A DNA stretch of 64,000 nt from Petrosia ficiformis. Lineage: Eukaryota > Porifera > Demospongiae > Haplosclerida > Petrosiidae. Below, one piece after another: positions 44,046 to 55,264 of the stretch. The DNA lies in NCBI GenBank assembly GCA_947044365.1, contig OX345647.1, forward strand, positions 6,030,471 to 6,094,470, given 5' to 3'. The notes under the pieces were generated by a model that saw only the letters and a list, made by a program, of their open reading frames with translations, ran no database searches and was not told the DNA's origin. The position numbers were made by a program, and so were the translations under genes. Every line of letters begins with the position of its first letter. Position 1 is the stretch's first letter.

Positions 44046-44456
44046 AAGAATAAGAAGAGTGAAGCTTATAGTCGATAAAGAAGAAAGGAATATATGGATG
44101 GGCTTGAAAAAAGAGTTGACAAATCTGCTGCAGCAAATATAAAGAAGACATTAGCATCTGAAAATAAGTTAGTTCTTTTGTTTGTGTTAATAACAGTTAT
44201 TATTATTAACAAATGAATGTTGTTTTTGTACATTGTTATTGATACAATGAAGGGAGTTACAAGCCTTTGTCTCAAAATATAATCCTTCTAAACTGCAGGC
44301 TGGTAGCTTTATGATGGTAAGTAACTACAGTTGTTTATTTAAAATAATTATATATATTTGCATTAATTTCAGATCTTAATTCTCTCCTTCTCTTTGGTAA
44401 CCGTTCCTCACTTTTACAAACCTCACATACAACCATCTTACTCTGCATTTAGTAAG
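44046..44456 (+). pseudogene. CREB3/OASIS-like bZIP membrane transcription factor, broken
   Basis: Three exon-like blocks (44046-44167, 44253-44319, 44374-44451) join in frame with usable donors and acceptors. They encode a basic region and zipper start (KNKKSEAYSR, stop, RRKEYMDGLEKRVDK), a short zipper (ENKELQAFVSKYNPSKLQ) and a transmembrane segment (AGSFMMILILSFSLVTVPHF). Basic region, EYMDGLEK and a nearby membrane helix are the hallmark order of CREB3/OASIS proteins, ER-resident factors released by proteolysis. A TAA at 44076-44078 interrupts the basic region, the usual Ser-Ala of the DNA-reading helix is Ser-Glu, and no conserved upstream activation part is found. It is therefore probably a pseudogene or dead paralogue. 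A further exon-like stretch at about 44578-44695 (DILADEFGEDGGIIGIDSQ) may be the luminal tail. Confidence 0.6.
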
Positions 44457-44879
44457 TTGCTGGAAATAGGTATTCTTGTGACTAATAGCTTATATGTAGG
44501 ATACCATTACATGGCTTAACACTTTGGTTCTTTAGATATAATATATACTGGTTATTTGTGATTATTTGTACTTAGGTCATTCCCGATCTTTACTAGATAT
44601 ATTGGCGGATGAATTTGGAGAAGATGGCGGTATTATTGGTATTGACAGTCAAACTCCATTCCACCACTACCTTGGAAATATCGGAGTCCTGCTGTAAAAT
44701 TCTGGAATATATCCAGTAGTCAAGACAATCTATTATTAACTGATAATAACAGATAGTTATAGCTTCTTTTATACACAACAATTATTCAATACTTGCTATT
44801 ATAAATGTATTGTTCCTATAATATTATTTTCATCATTAATTTTACTCGGTACAGTATAACGCTAATTTAATTAATTGTG
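44457..44879. other. spacer with possible last exon of the CREB3-like remnant
   Basis: Open stretch at about 44578-44695 ending TAA; otherwise AT-rich and without supported genes. Confidence 0.35.
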
Positions 44880-44891
44880 TGCGCATGCGTA
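44880..44891. promoter_or_regulatory. NRF-1-like near-palindrome (one mismatch)
   Basis: TGCGCATGCGTA, one base from the perfect 12-mer seen in three bidirectional promoters. It lies about 30 bp before an ATG (44923) and the exon-like pieces below. Confidence 0.5.
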
Positions 44892-44922
44892 TAATTTAAA
44901 TTTCTCAAGCAACAAAGGAAGC

Positions 44923-45466
44923 ATGAAGACAAGATGGAGATGAGGTAAATGTGAATTGAAGAACTATTTGTGAGCAATCCTATAGCCTTTAAATATTAAA
45001 TACCAGGTCTACAGATTGCTGGGACTGATGATTGCTTCTTTTTGTCATGGAATATATCCGAATATTTATGATATTTATTTTCATGTATTTCTTTAGTGCA
45101 ACAAAACATGGAGAAGAGGAATAAGATTACTGGAACCTTAAAAGACATTGTTTTAGGTGAGTTTTATGTTATCATTGTTCATTCATACAGCGTGGCAAAG
45201 AAATGTTGAATTGCTGTACTAATCTAGTATTGCTAGACCTTGTTATAGTTACTAGTACTGTTATTGTGTAAAGTGTATTTATTAATTTATATTTCTATAT
45301 TTTTTGTATTGAGCTTCGGTATTTATTAGCTGTTGGATGTCAGATTATAGGACAGTAATTTAGTGATATATTTTTAATCCTTTGTGTTTTTAATTACTAA
45401 TATTTAAATGATATTATATTTCTGCTATTTTATATTTCTTAGAAGTTAACAAGAAATATTCAACTG
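44923..45466 (+). other. candidate 5' exons of an unrecognised or decayed gene
   Basis: Downstream of the promoter-like palindrome are exon-like pieces with good splice signals: 45097-45156 (acceptor TTTAG, donor GTGAGT; from ATG 45108 it reads MEKRNKITGTLKDIVL) and 45443-45466 (acceptor TTCTTAG, donor GTGAGT; EVNKKYST). Joined, they stay in frame until a stop in the next repeat-derived exon (after DIMSC). The piece ending at 45466 abuts the first roughly 300-bp repeat. No family is recognised; it may be a dead gene whose 3' part was overrun by repeats, or a short non-coding transcript. Confidence 0.3.
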
Positions 45467-46580
45467 GTGAGTAAATTTCCAATCTACAATGTATAATAAT
45501 GTATTACTGTAGAGTTAAATCTCTTTGGAATATATATTACTAAATACTATCTTATTCTTTGTATTGAATTTCAGACATCATGAGCTGTTAACGGCAGATT
45601 ATAGGACAGTAATTTAGGAGTGTATTTTCAGAGTAGATTTAACCCAATCTACCTGTAATTTAATCTACAGTAAATACCAATATTGAAAAATTATTATAAT
45701 ATATATTAACTTTTTTCATATGCTGAGCTACTGAAAGCGAAAAGATAACCACTTTCAACAGGTGAGTAAATTCCTAATCTACAATGTATAATAATGTATT
45801 ACCGTAGAGTTAAATCTCTTTGGAATATATACATTTCTAAATACTATCTTATTCTTTGTATTGAATTTCAGACACCATGAGCTGTTAACGGCAGATTATA
45901 GGACAGTAATTTAGGAATGTATTTTCAGAGTAGATTTAACCCAATATACCTGTAATTTAATCTACAGTAAATACCAATATTGAATAATTATTATAATATA
46001 TATTATCTTTTTTCATATACTGAGCTACTGAAAGCAAAAAGTACAAAAAGATAACTACTTTCAAGAGGTGAGTAAATTCTTAATCTACAATGTATAATAA
46101 TGTATTACTGTAGAGTTAAATCTCTTTGGAATATATATTACTAAATACTATCTTATTCTTTGTATTGAATTTCAGACACCATGAGCTGTTAACGGCAGAT
46201 TATAGGACAGTAATTTAGGAATGTATTTTCAGAGTAGATTTAACCCAATATACCTGTAATTTAATCTACAGTAAATACCAATATTGAATAATTATTATAA
46301 TAATTATATATTATCTTTTTTCATATGCTGAGCTACTGAAAGCGAAAAGATAACCACTTTCAACAGGTGAGTAAATTCCTAATCTACAATGTATAATAAT
46401 GTAATACTGTACAGTTAAATCTCTTTGAAATACATATATATTTCTAAATATTTATCTTATGTTCTTGTATTGAATTTCAGACACCATGAGCTGTTGATGG
46501 ACAGTAATTTAGAAATGTATTTTCTTAATACAACTGTACTGTAGTTTAATTCATTTTGTATACTTTGTGTTTGGAAATTC
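45467..46580. repeat. four tandem repeats of about 300 bp carrying splice-like signals
   Basis: Units begin at GTGAGTAAATT (about 45467, 45762, 46068 and 46367; spacing 295, 306, 299). Each has a donor-like AG/GTGAGT and, about 110 bp on, a strong acceptor-like TTGAATTTCAG/ACACCATGAGC. Related fragments lie just outside at about 45305-45370 and 46862-46925. The units look copied from the exon-intron piece at 45443-45590. Confidence 0.88.
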
Positions 46581-46650
46581 TTATAACAATAATTTTTAGG
46601 ACAATGTGACAAATTTTTGTATTGAGATTAATAATTTTTAAGCAGCAAAT

Positions 46651-46866
46651 ATGGCACTGACTTGGAGAGTTTGTAGGAAGTATTTGAATGAAGTATTTGA
46701 TATCAAGAATGAAGAAGAGTTTAAAACTAAAGTTTTAGAGTCCAAGAAACCTGTGTTGACTTCCATGATCTGATGTGGCCATGTTTAGCCCAATTTTAAC
46801 TGATATAGTGGATGGGAGATATGGAAATATGGATTTAACTGAAGTGAATATTGATAATAATGAATT
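46651..46866 (+). pseudogene. thioredoxin gene fragment, frameshifted
   Basis: From ATG at 46651 the frame reads MALTWRVCRKYLNEVFDIKN, EEEFKTKVLESKKPVL, then stops. In shifted frames the thioredoxin fold continues as DFHDL, a damaged active site (Trp then Pro-Cys, with the first Cys-Gly pair of WCGPC gone), LA, then after another shift PILTDIVDGRYGNMDLTEVN and IDNNEF. This matches the first half of mitochondrial-type thioredoxin (TXN2-like). At least two frameshifting deletions and loss of one catalytic cysteine are visible. Homology stops abruptly where the roughly 300-bp repeat sequence (TTTCAGACACAATGAGCTG) resumes. It has no redox function as it stands. An intact source gene is expected elsewhere in the genome. 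Confidence 0.75.
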
Positions 46867-47049
46867 TCAGACACAATGAGCTGTTGTGATGGCAGATTGT
46901 AGGACAGTAATTTAATGATATAAATTATTTTCATACAACTGTATTTTAGGTGAGTTATGTTATTCTTCATTGATACATCGTGGCAAAGAAATGCCTAGAC
47001 CTTCTTACAGTTACTAGTACTTGTTATGATTCTAAAGTATTTTGGATTG

Positions 47050-48508
47050 AAAATGTTGTTTGTAGGAACCATCAGCATTTTAGTACTCTCTTGAAATTCA
47101 CTTTGAACCATGAACTATAGCCTTTGTACTTGCAAAATCAATCATTTTAGATTGAGCCGAAAAAGTTCCTTAAGTTAGATAATGAATTAATGATGTCCTT
47201 AATATGTTTCCAAAGTGGTTTTGTTCAATAATATTATGTGTTAGAACCGTGAGCATTTTAATATTATTGTACAGAAAATCGAATTTTTACCCTGAACTAT
47301 AGCCTTTGTACTGATTTTTCATTGCAAAATGAATCATTTGAGATTGAGCGGAAACTGTTCCTAAAGTTAGATAATGATGTCCTTAATGGGTTTCCAAAGA
47401 GGTTTTGATCAATAATATTGTGGGTGAGAACCGTGAGCATTTTAATATTCTATGAAAATTTGAATTTTTATCCTGAACTATATATATATAGCCTTTGTAC
47501 TGATTTTTCATTGCAAAATCGATCCTTTCAGATTGAGCCGAAACTGTTCCTAGAGTTAGATAATGATGTCCTTAATAGGTTTCCAAACAGGTTTTGATCA
47601 ATAATATCGTGGGTGAGAACCGTGAGCATTTTAATATTCTATCAACATTTGAATTTTTACCCTGAACTATAGCCTTTGTACTGATTTTTCATTGCAAAAT
47701 CAATCATTTGAGATTGAGTTGAAACTGTTCCTGGAGTTAGATAATGATGTCCTTAATAGGTTTCCAAAGTGGTTTTGATCACTAATATTATGTGTTAGAA
47801 CCGTCAGCATTTTAATATTCTATCAAAATTTGAGCCTTTGTATTGCAAAATCGATCCTTTTAGATTGAGCCGAAACTGTTCCTAGAGTTAGATAGTGATG
47901 TCCTTAATAGGTTTCCAATGAGGTTTTGATCAATAATATTGTGGGTGAGAACCGTGAGCATTTTAATATTTTATCAAAATTTGAATTTTTACCCTGAACT
48001 ATAGCCTTTGTACTGATTTTTGATTGCAAAATCGATCCTTTCAGATTGAGCCGAAACTGTTCCTAGAGTTAGATAATGATGTTTTTAATATGTTTCCAAA
48101 GTGGTTTTGATCAATAATATTATGTGTTAGAACCGTGAGCATTTTAATATTCAATGAAAATTTGAATTTTTACCCTGAACTATAGCCTTTGTACTGATTT
48201 TTCATTGCAAAGTCAAACCTTTCAGATTGAGCCGAAACTGATCCTAGAGTTAGATAATGATGTCCTTAATAGGTTTCCAAAGTGGTTTTGATCAATATTA
48301 TGTGTTAGAACTGTGAGCATTTTAATATTCTATCAAAATTTGAATTTTTACCCTGAACTATAGCCTTTGTACTGATTTTTCATTGCAAAATCAAACCTTT
48401 CAGATTGAGCCGAAACTGTTCCGAGAGTTAGATAATGATGTCCTTAATGGGTTTCCAAAGTGGTTTTGATCAATAATATTGTGTATTAGAACCGTGAGCA
48501 TTTTAATA
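47050..48508. repeat. 181-bp satellite family
   Basis: About eight head-to-tail monomers near 181 bp. Landmarks are CCTGAACTATAGCCTTTGTA, AGATTGAGCCGAAACTGTTC, TTAGATAATGATGTCCTTAA, TTTTGATCAATAATATT and GAACCGTGAGCATTTTAATA. One monomer has an internal deletion (about 47835) and one a short TA insertion. It shares a diverged core with the 171-bp family that follows. Confidence 0.92.
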
Positions 48509-48679
48509 TTCTTCACATGCTACACTTGTGGGTTTAGATATTGACCTATGAATCTCATTAATAATGTATGTCAGTGGGTGACACCAGTTATGCTCTCCAC
48601 GTGTTGCAGTCTCTATATGTTGTTTGTAGGAACCATGAGCGTTTTAGTATTCTCTTGAAATCCACTTTGAACCATGAAC
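48509..48679. repeat. diverged third copy of a 110-bp piece of the long duplication
   Basis: 48509-48611 resembles 49587-49695 (TGCTACACTTGTGGGTTTAG versus TGCTGCACTTGTGAGTTTAG; both end CTCCACGTGTTGCAG), then 171-bp-type satellite leads into the long duplicated segment. Confidence 0.7.
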
Positions 48680-50100
48680 TGTAAACCAGTATGGATTTTT
48701 CGATTAGGTACTATAGTTTCAGATTACTCTAGTACCATGAGAATTTACTGTCCAGTGATGTTAGTATTGTAAGTATAACTAATATTCCTTTTGTTTATTA
48801 TCTATTTCTTTCCAATGTCCCTCATCCAAATATATTTATTATTAATTTTTATTGTTATTATAATTCTGTTATTTTTACTTGATTGGCACAATAATCTTTG
48901 CTATTCTATCTCAAATCTCTACAGGTAACATGTTAAAAGTTTCTTCTACTCATTAAGTTACATAATTATAGTTTGCAATTCCAAATTTCAATCGCATCAT
49001 CTGGTATATAGGTGTGGCATACCATTTACAGCCCCGTTAATGCAACTTGGAAGTTCAGCAAGCTAATAGCACAACATTAGACATGCTATTATGTTATTGG
49101 TTCATCTAACTGGCATATTAAGGGTCATGTTGTAATAAGATCTCTTATGCAATTACATTATACTTATTGTCTCTATAATAATGAATATTACAAATCATTA
49201 ATAAAAGATGTTTCTTGTTAATTAAAAAGTGTGCAAAATACAACAGTGATCAATTGTGCTTTGCACTTTGGCATTTAGATCTAGTTACCAAGTTTATTGA
49301 ATAAATCAATGCAAAAAAAAAGAAGTACCAAAATAGCCTGAGGTCATTTGGAGTCACTGCCAGATCATTTGATGGGGAGGAACAGTTGCCGGTATCCCAG
49401 TCCCCCCTCGAAAGAGGACCATACACGAAGTACGTAACAACTGACCTTGAGATCTAGGATCTCGTCAAACATCACTAACAATGACAGACTCACCCCGGTC
49501 CTACCATAGACAACGAGGTGAACAGCCACAGCCCAGCTGACCAGGCTAATACTATCAGGTTGCATGTCCTTTTATATTGCTAGAACTTCTTCACGTGCTG
49601 CACTTGTGAGTTTAGGCTTTGATCTATGAATCTCATTGACTATTATGTTATAATTAAGTGGGCGTAACCAGTTATGGCACTCCACGTGTTGCAGATTGTT
49701 CAACTCCATTGCTGTATCTGGCTCTAAATCAAGTATTTTAACGATGGTCTAGAGATTCACACTGTTGTATTGGAGTATTATGTTGGGATATCATATGGCC
49801 AAAGTAAATCTTTAGTAGTATGTACAGATTGTGTATATGAGGACAATTGTTGTTGTGGTGTTTATGTCGATCTATTCATTTCTGAAGTTAGTTAATGATG
49901 TCTTTACTGTGTTTACAAAGTGACTTTGGTCAATAATATTATCTGTTAGATCTGTGAGCATTTACATCTTCTGAATGTTTACACTGAACTATAAAAAGAA
50001 TAGCCTTGGTACTGATTTTTCATACTATAATTGAACTATAATTACTTCTTTGTTTAATAGAAAATTCATTTTCTCGAAAGTGTTCCTATAGTTAGTTACA
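48680..50100. repeat. long duplicated segment, copy 1 (about 1.4 kb)
   Basis: Non-satellite sequence repeated 5,200 bp downstream (48680 matches 53880; 49365 matches 54565) with only scattered differences. It contains a GC-richer core (about 49315-49570) that is identical in both copies. Copy 2 lacks about 36 bp present here at about 49842-49880. A 66-codon open frame on the minus strand in the core is identical in both copies but resembles nothing I know. Confidence 0.93.
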
Positions 50101-53100
50101 CAGTGATGTCGTTATGATTCAACAGTATTTTTGATCAAAAATGTTGTTTGTCAGTACCATGAACGTTTCAGTATACTCTTGAAATTCACTTTGAACCACG
50201 AACTATAGCCTTTGGTACTTAATTTTTGACTGGAAAAGAATTGTTCTAATACTCTTCCTAGAGTTTGATGGTGATGTCGTTGTTATGATTCTGGAGTGTT
50301 TTTGATCAAAAATGTTGCTTGCAGGAACCATGAACGTTTTAGTATTCTGTTGAAATTCACTTTGAACCATGAACTATAGCCTTTGGTACATAATTTTTGA
50401 CTGTAGAAACATTTCCCTAAAACTGTTCCTAGAGTTTCATAATGATGTCCTTATTATGATTCTGCAGTGTTTTTGATCAAAAATGTTGCTTGTAGGAACC
50501 ATGAGCGTTTTAGTATTGTCTTGAAATTCACTTTGATCCATGAACTATAGCCTTTGGTACTTAATTTTTGACTAGAAAAAGTTTTTTCTAAAACTGTTCC
50601 TAGAGTTAGATAGTGATGTCCTTGTTATGATTCTAGAGTATTTTTCATCAAAAATGTTGTTAGTAGGAACAATGAACGTTTTACTATTCTGTTGAAATTC
50701 ACTTTGAACCATAAACTATAGCCTTTGGTACTTAATTTTTGACTGGAAAAACATTTCCCTAAAACTGTTCCTAGAGTTTCGTAATGATGTCCTTATTATG
50801 ATTCTGCAGTGTTTTTGATCAAAAATGTTGCTTGTAGGAACCATGAGCGTTTTAGTATTGTCTTGAAATTCATTTTGAACCATGAACTATAGCCTTTGGT
50901 ACTTAATTTTTGACTGGAAAAAAGTTTTCCTAAAACTGTTCCCAGAGTTCCATAATGATGTCCTTATTATGATTCTGCAGTGTTTTTGATCAAAAATGTT
51001 GCTTGTAGGAACCATGAGCGTTTTAGTATTGTCTTGAAATTCACTTTGATCCATGAACTATAGCCTTTGGTACTTAATTTTTGATTGAAAGAAAGTTTTC
51101 CTAAAACTGTTCCTAGAGTTAGATAGTGATGTCCTTGTTATGAATTGTTGATCAAAAATGTTGTTTGTATGAACAATGAGCGTTTTAGTATTGTCTTGAA
51201 ATTCACTTTGAACCATAAACTATAGCCTTTGGTACTTAATTTTTGACTGGAAAAACATTTCCCTAAAACTGTTTTTAGAGTTAGATAGTGATGTCCTTGT
51301 TATGATTCTACTGTATTTTTGATCAAAAATGTTGTTTGTAGGAACAATGAGCGTTTTAGTATTGTCTTCAAATTCACTTTGAACCATGAATTTACTTAAT
51401 TTTTGACTGGAAAAACATTTTCCTAAAACTGTTCCTAGAGTTTCGTAATGATGTCCTTATTATGATTCTGCAGTGTTTTTGATCAAAAATGTTGCTTGTA
51501 GGAACCATGAGCATTTTAGTATTGTCTTGAAATTCACTTTGATCCATGAACTATAGCCTTTGGTACTTGATTTTTGACAGGAAACATTTTTTTCTCAAAC
51601 TGTTCCTAGAGTTAGATAGTGATGTCCTTGTTATGATTCTACAGTAGTTTTGATCAAAAATGCTGTTTGTAGGAACCATGAGCAATTTAGTGTTATCTTG
51701 AAACAATGAACTATAGCCTTTGGTACTTAATTTTTGATTGAAAGAAGGTTTTCCTAAAACTGTTCCTAGAGTTAGATAGTGATGTCCTTGTTATGATTCT
51801 ACAGTATTTTTGATCAAAAATGTTGTTTGTAGGAACAATGAGCGTTTTACTATTGTCTTGAAATTCACTTTGAACCATGAACTATAGCCTTTGGTACTTA
51901 ATTTTTGACTGGAAAAACATTTTCCTAAAACTGTTCCTAGAGTTTCGTAATGATGTCCTTATTATGATTCTGCAGTGTTTTTGATCACAAATGTTGCTTG
52001 TAGGAACCATGAGCGTTTTAGTATTGTCTTGAAATTCACTTTGAACCATGAACTATAGCCTTTGGTACTTAATTTTTGACTGGAAAAACATTTTCCTAAA
52101 ACTGTTCCTAGAGTTCCATAATGATGTGTTTATAATGATTCTGCAGTGTTTTTGATCAAAAATGTTGTTTGTAGGAACCATGAGCGTTTTACTATTCTCT
52201 TGAAATTCACTTTGAACCATAAACTATAGCCTTTGGTACTTAATTTTTGACTGGAAAAAGTTTTTTCTAAAACTGTTCCTAGAGTTAGATAGTGATGTCC
52301 TTGTTATGATTCTACAGTATTTTTCATCAAAAATGTTGTTGTAGGAACAATGAACGTTTTACTATTCTGTTGAAATTCACTATGAACCATGAACTATAGC
52401 CTTTGGTACTTAATTTTTGACTGGAAAAACATTTCCCTAAAACTGTTCCTAGAGTTTCGTAATGATGTCCTTATTATGATTCTGCAGTGTTTTTGATCAA
52501 AAATGTTGCTTGTAGGAACCAGGAGCGTTTTAGTATTCTGTTGAAATTCACTTTGAACCATGAACTATAGCCTTTGGTACATAATTTTTGACTGGAAAAA
52601 AGTTTTCCTATAACTGTTCCTAGAGTTAGATAGTGATGTCGTTGTTATGATTCTACAGTATTTTTGATCAAAAATGTTGTTTGCTGGAACCATGAGCGTT
52701 TTAGTATTCTGTTGAAATTCACTTTGAACCATGAACTATAGCCTTTGGTCTTAATTTTTGACTGGAAAAAAGTTTTCCTATAACTGTTCCTAGACTTTCA
52801 TAATGATGTCCTTATTATGATTCTGCAGTGTTTTTGATCAAAAATGTTGCTTGTAGGAACCATGAGTGATTTAAAATTCACTTTAAACCATGAACTATAG
52901 CCTTTGGTACTTAATTTTTGACTAGAAAAAAGTTTTCCGAAAACTGTTCCTAGACTTTCATAATGATGTCCTTATTATGATTCTGCAGTGTTTTTGATCA
53001 AAAATGTTGCTTGTAGGAACCATGAGTGATTTAAAATTCACTTTAAACCATGAACTATAGCCTTTGGTACTTAATTTTTGACTAGAAAAAAGTTTTCCGA

Positions 53101-53879
53101 AAACTGTTCCTAGACTTTCATAATGATGTCCTTATTATGATTCTGCAGTGTTTTTGATCAAAAATGTTGCTTGTAGGAACCATGAGTGATTTAAAATTCA
53201 CTTTGAAACATGAACTATTATAGCCTTTGGTACTTAATTTTTGACTGGAAAAAAGTTTTCCTAAAACTGTTCCCAGAGTTCCATAATGATGTCCTTATTA
53301 TGATTCTGCAGTGTTTTTGATCAAAAATGTTGCTTGTAGGAACCATGAGTGATTTAAAATTCACTTTGAAACATGAACTATAGCCTTTGGTACTTAATTT
53401 TTGACTGGAAAAAAGTTTTCCTAAAACTGTTCCCAGAGTTCCATAATGATGTCCTTATTATGATTCTGCAGTGTTTTTGATCAAAAATGTTGCTTGTAGG
53501 AACCATGAGCGTTTTACTATTCTCTTGAAATTCACTTTGAACCATAAACTATAGCCTTTGGTACTTAATTTTTGACTGGAAAAAAGTTTTCCTAAAACTG
53601 TTCCCAGAGTTCCATAATGATGTCCTTATTATGATTCTGCAGTGTTTTTGATCAAAAATGTTGCTTGTAGGAACCATGAGTGATTTAAAATTCACTTTGA
53701 AACATGAACTATAGCCTTTGGTACTTAATTTTTGACTGGAAAAAAGTTTTCCTAAAACTGTTCCCAGAGTTCCATAATGATGTCCTTATTATGATTCTGC
53801 AGTGTTTTTGATCAAAAATGTTGCTTGTAGGAACCATGAGCGTTTTAGAATTCTGTTGAAATTTGCTTTGAACCATGAA
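50101..53879. repeat. 171-bp satellite array, block 1
   Basis: About 22 tandem monomers, spacing 171 bp where counted (50372, 50543, 50714). Landmarks are GAACTATAGCCTTTGGTACT, TTAATTTTTGACTGGAAAAA, AAAACTGTTCCTAGAGTT, TGATCAAAAATGTTG and TAGGAACCATGAGCGTTTTA. Two monomer types alternate or cluster: one with TTAGATAGTGATGTCCTTGT and TCTACAG, the other with TTTCGTAATGATGTCCTTAT and TCTGCAG. From about 52860 a 160-bp deletion variant (CATGAGTGATTTAAAATTCA) recurs, including two adjacent near-identical copies. Confidence 0.95.
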
Positions 53880-55264
53880 CTGTAAACCAGTATGGATTTT
53901 TCGATTAGGTACTATAGTTTCAGATTACTCAAGTACTATGAGAATTTACTGTCCAGTGATGTTAGTATCGTAAGTATAAGTAATATTCCATTTATTTGTT
54001 ATCTATTTCTTTCCAATGTCCCTCATCCAAATATATTTATTATTAATTTTTGTTATTATTATAATTCTGTTATTTTTACTTGATTGGCATAATAATCTTT
54101 GCTATTCTATCTCAAATCTCTGCAGGTAACATGTTAAAAGTTTCTTCTACTCATTAAGTTACATAATTATAGTTGGTAATTCCAAATTTCAATCGCATCA
54201 TCTGGTATATAGGTGTGGCATACCATTTACAGCCCTGTTAATGCAACTTGGAAGTTCAGCAAGCTAATAGCACAACATTAGACATGCTATTATGTTATTG
54301 GTTCATCTAACTGGCATATTAAGGGTCATGTTGTAATAAGATCTCTTATGCAATACATTATAGTTATTGTCTCTATAATAATGAATATTACAAATCATTA
54401 ATAAAAGATGTTTCTTGTTAATTAAAAAGTGTGCAAAATACAACAGTGATCAATTGTGCTTTGCACTTTGGCATTTAGATCTAGTTACCAAGTTTATTGA
54501 ATAAATCAATGCAAAAAAAAAGAAGTACCAAAATAGCCTGAGGTCATTTGGAGTCACTGCCAGATCATTTGATGGGGAGGAACAGTTGCCGGTATCCCAG
54601 TCCCCCCTCGAAAGAGGACCATACACGAAGTACGTAACAACTGACCTTGAGATCTAGGATCTCGTCAAACATCACTAACAATGACAGACTCACCCCGGTC
54701 CTACCATAGACAACGAGGTGAACAGCCACAGCCCAGCTGACCAGGCTAATACTATCAGGTTGCATGTCCTTTTATATTGCTAGAACTTCTTCACGTGCTG
54801 CACTTGTGAGTTTAGGCTTTGATCTATGAATCTCATTGACTATTATGTTATAATTAAGTGGGCGTAACCAGTTATGGCACTCCACGTGTTGCAGATTGTT
54901 CAACTCCATTGCTGTATCTGGCTCTAAATCAAGTATTTTAACGATGGTCTAGAGATTCATACTGTTGTGTTAGAGTATCATGTTGGGATATCATATGGCC
55001 AAAGTAAATCTTTAGTAGTATGTACAGATTGTGTATATGAGGAGAATTCATTTCTGAAGTTAGTTAATGATGTCTTTACTGTGTTTACAAAGTGACTTTG
55101 GTCAATAACATTATCTGTGAGATCTGTGAGCATTTACATCTTCTGAACGTTTACACTGAACTATAAAAAGAATAGCCTTGGTACCGATTTTTCATATTAT
55201 AGTTGAACTATAATTACTTATTCTTTTAATAGAAAATTCATTTTCTCGAAAGTGTTCCTATAGT
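53880..55264. repeat. long duplicated segment, copy 2
   Basis: Near-identical to 48680-50100 at a 5,200-bp offset. Together with block 1 of the 171-bp array it forms a composite unit of 5.2 kb whose second repeat is incomplete. Confidence 0.93.

Noticed and set aside
44046..44456. First idea that this block was a TMCO1-like or other ER membrane protein
   Set aside because: The basic region plus EYMDGLEK before the membrane helix fits CREB3-type bZIP much better; no TMCO1 motifs are found.
49365..49565. 66-codon minus-strand open frame (identical copy at 54565-54765)
   Set aside because: Identity reflects the recent duplication; no known domain, no promoter or splice context, short length.
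50101..53879. Homology to primate alpha satellite because of the 171-bp monomer
   Set aside because: Only the length agrees; no sequence resemblance was noticed, and coincidence near nucleosome size is common.
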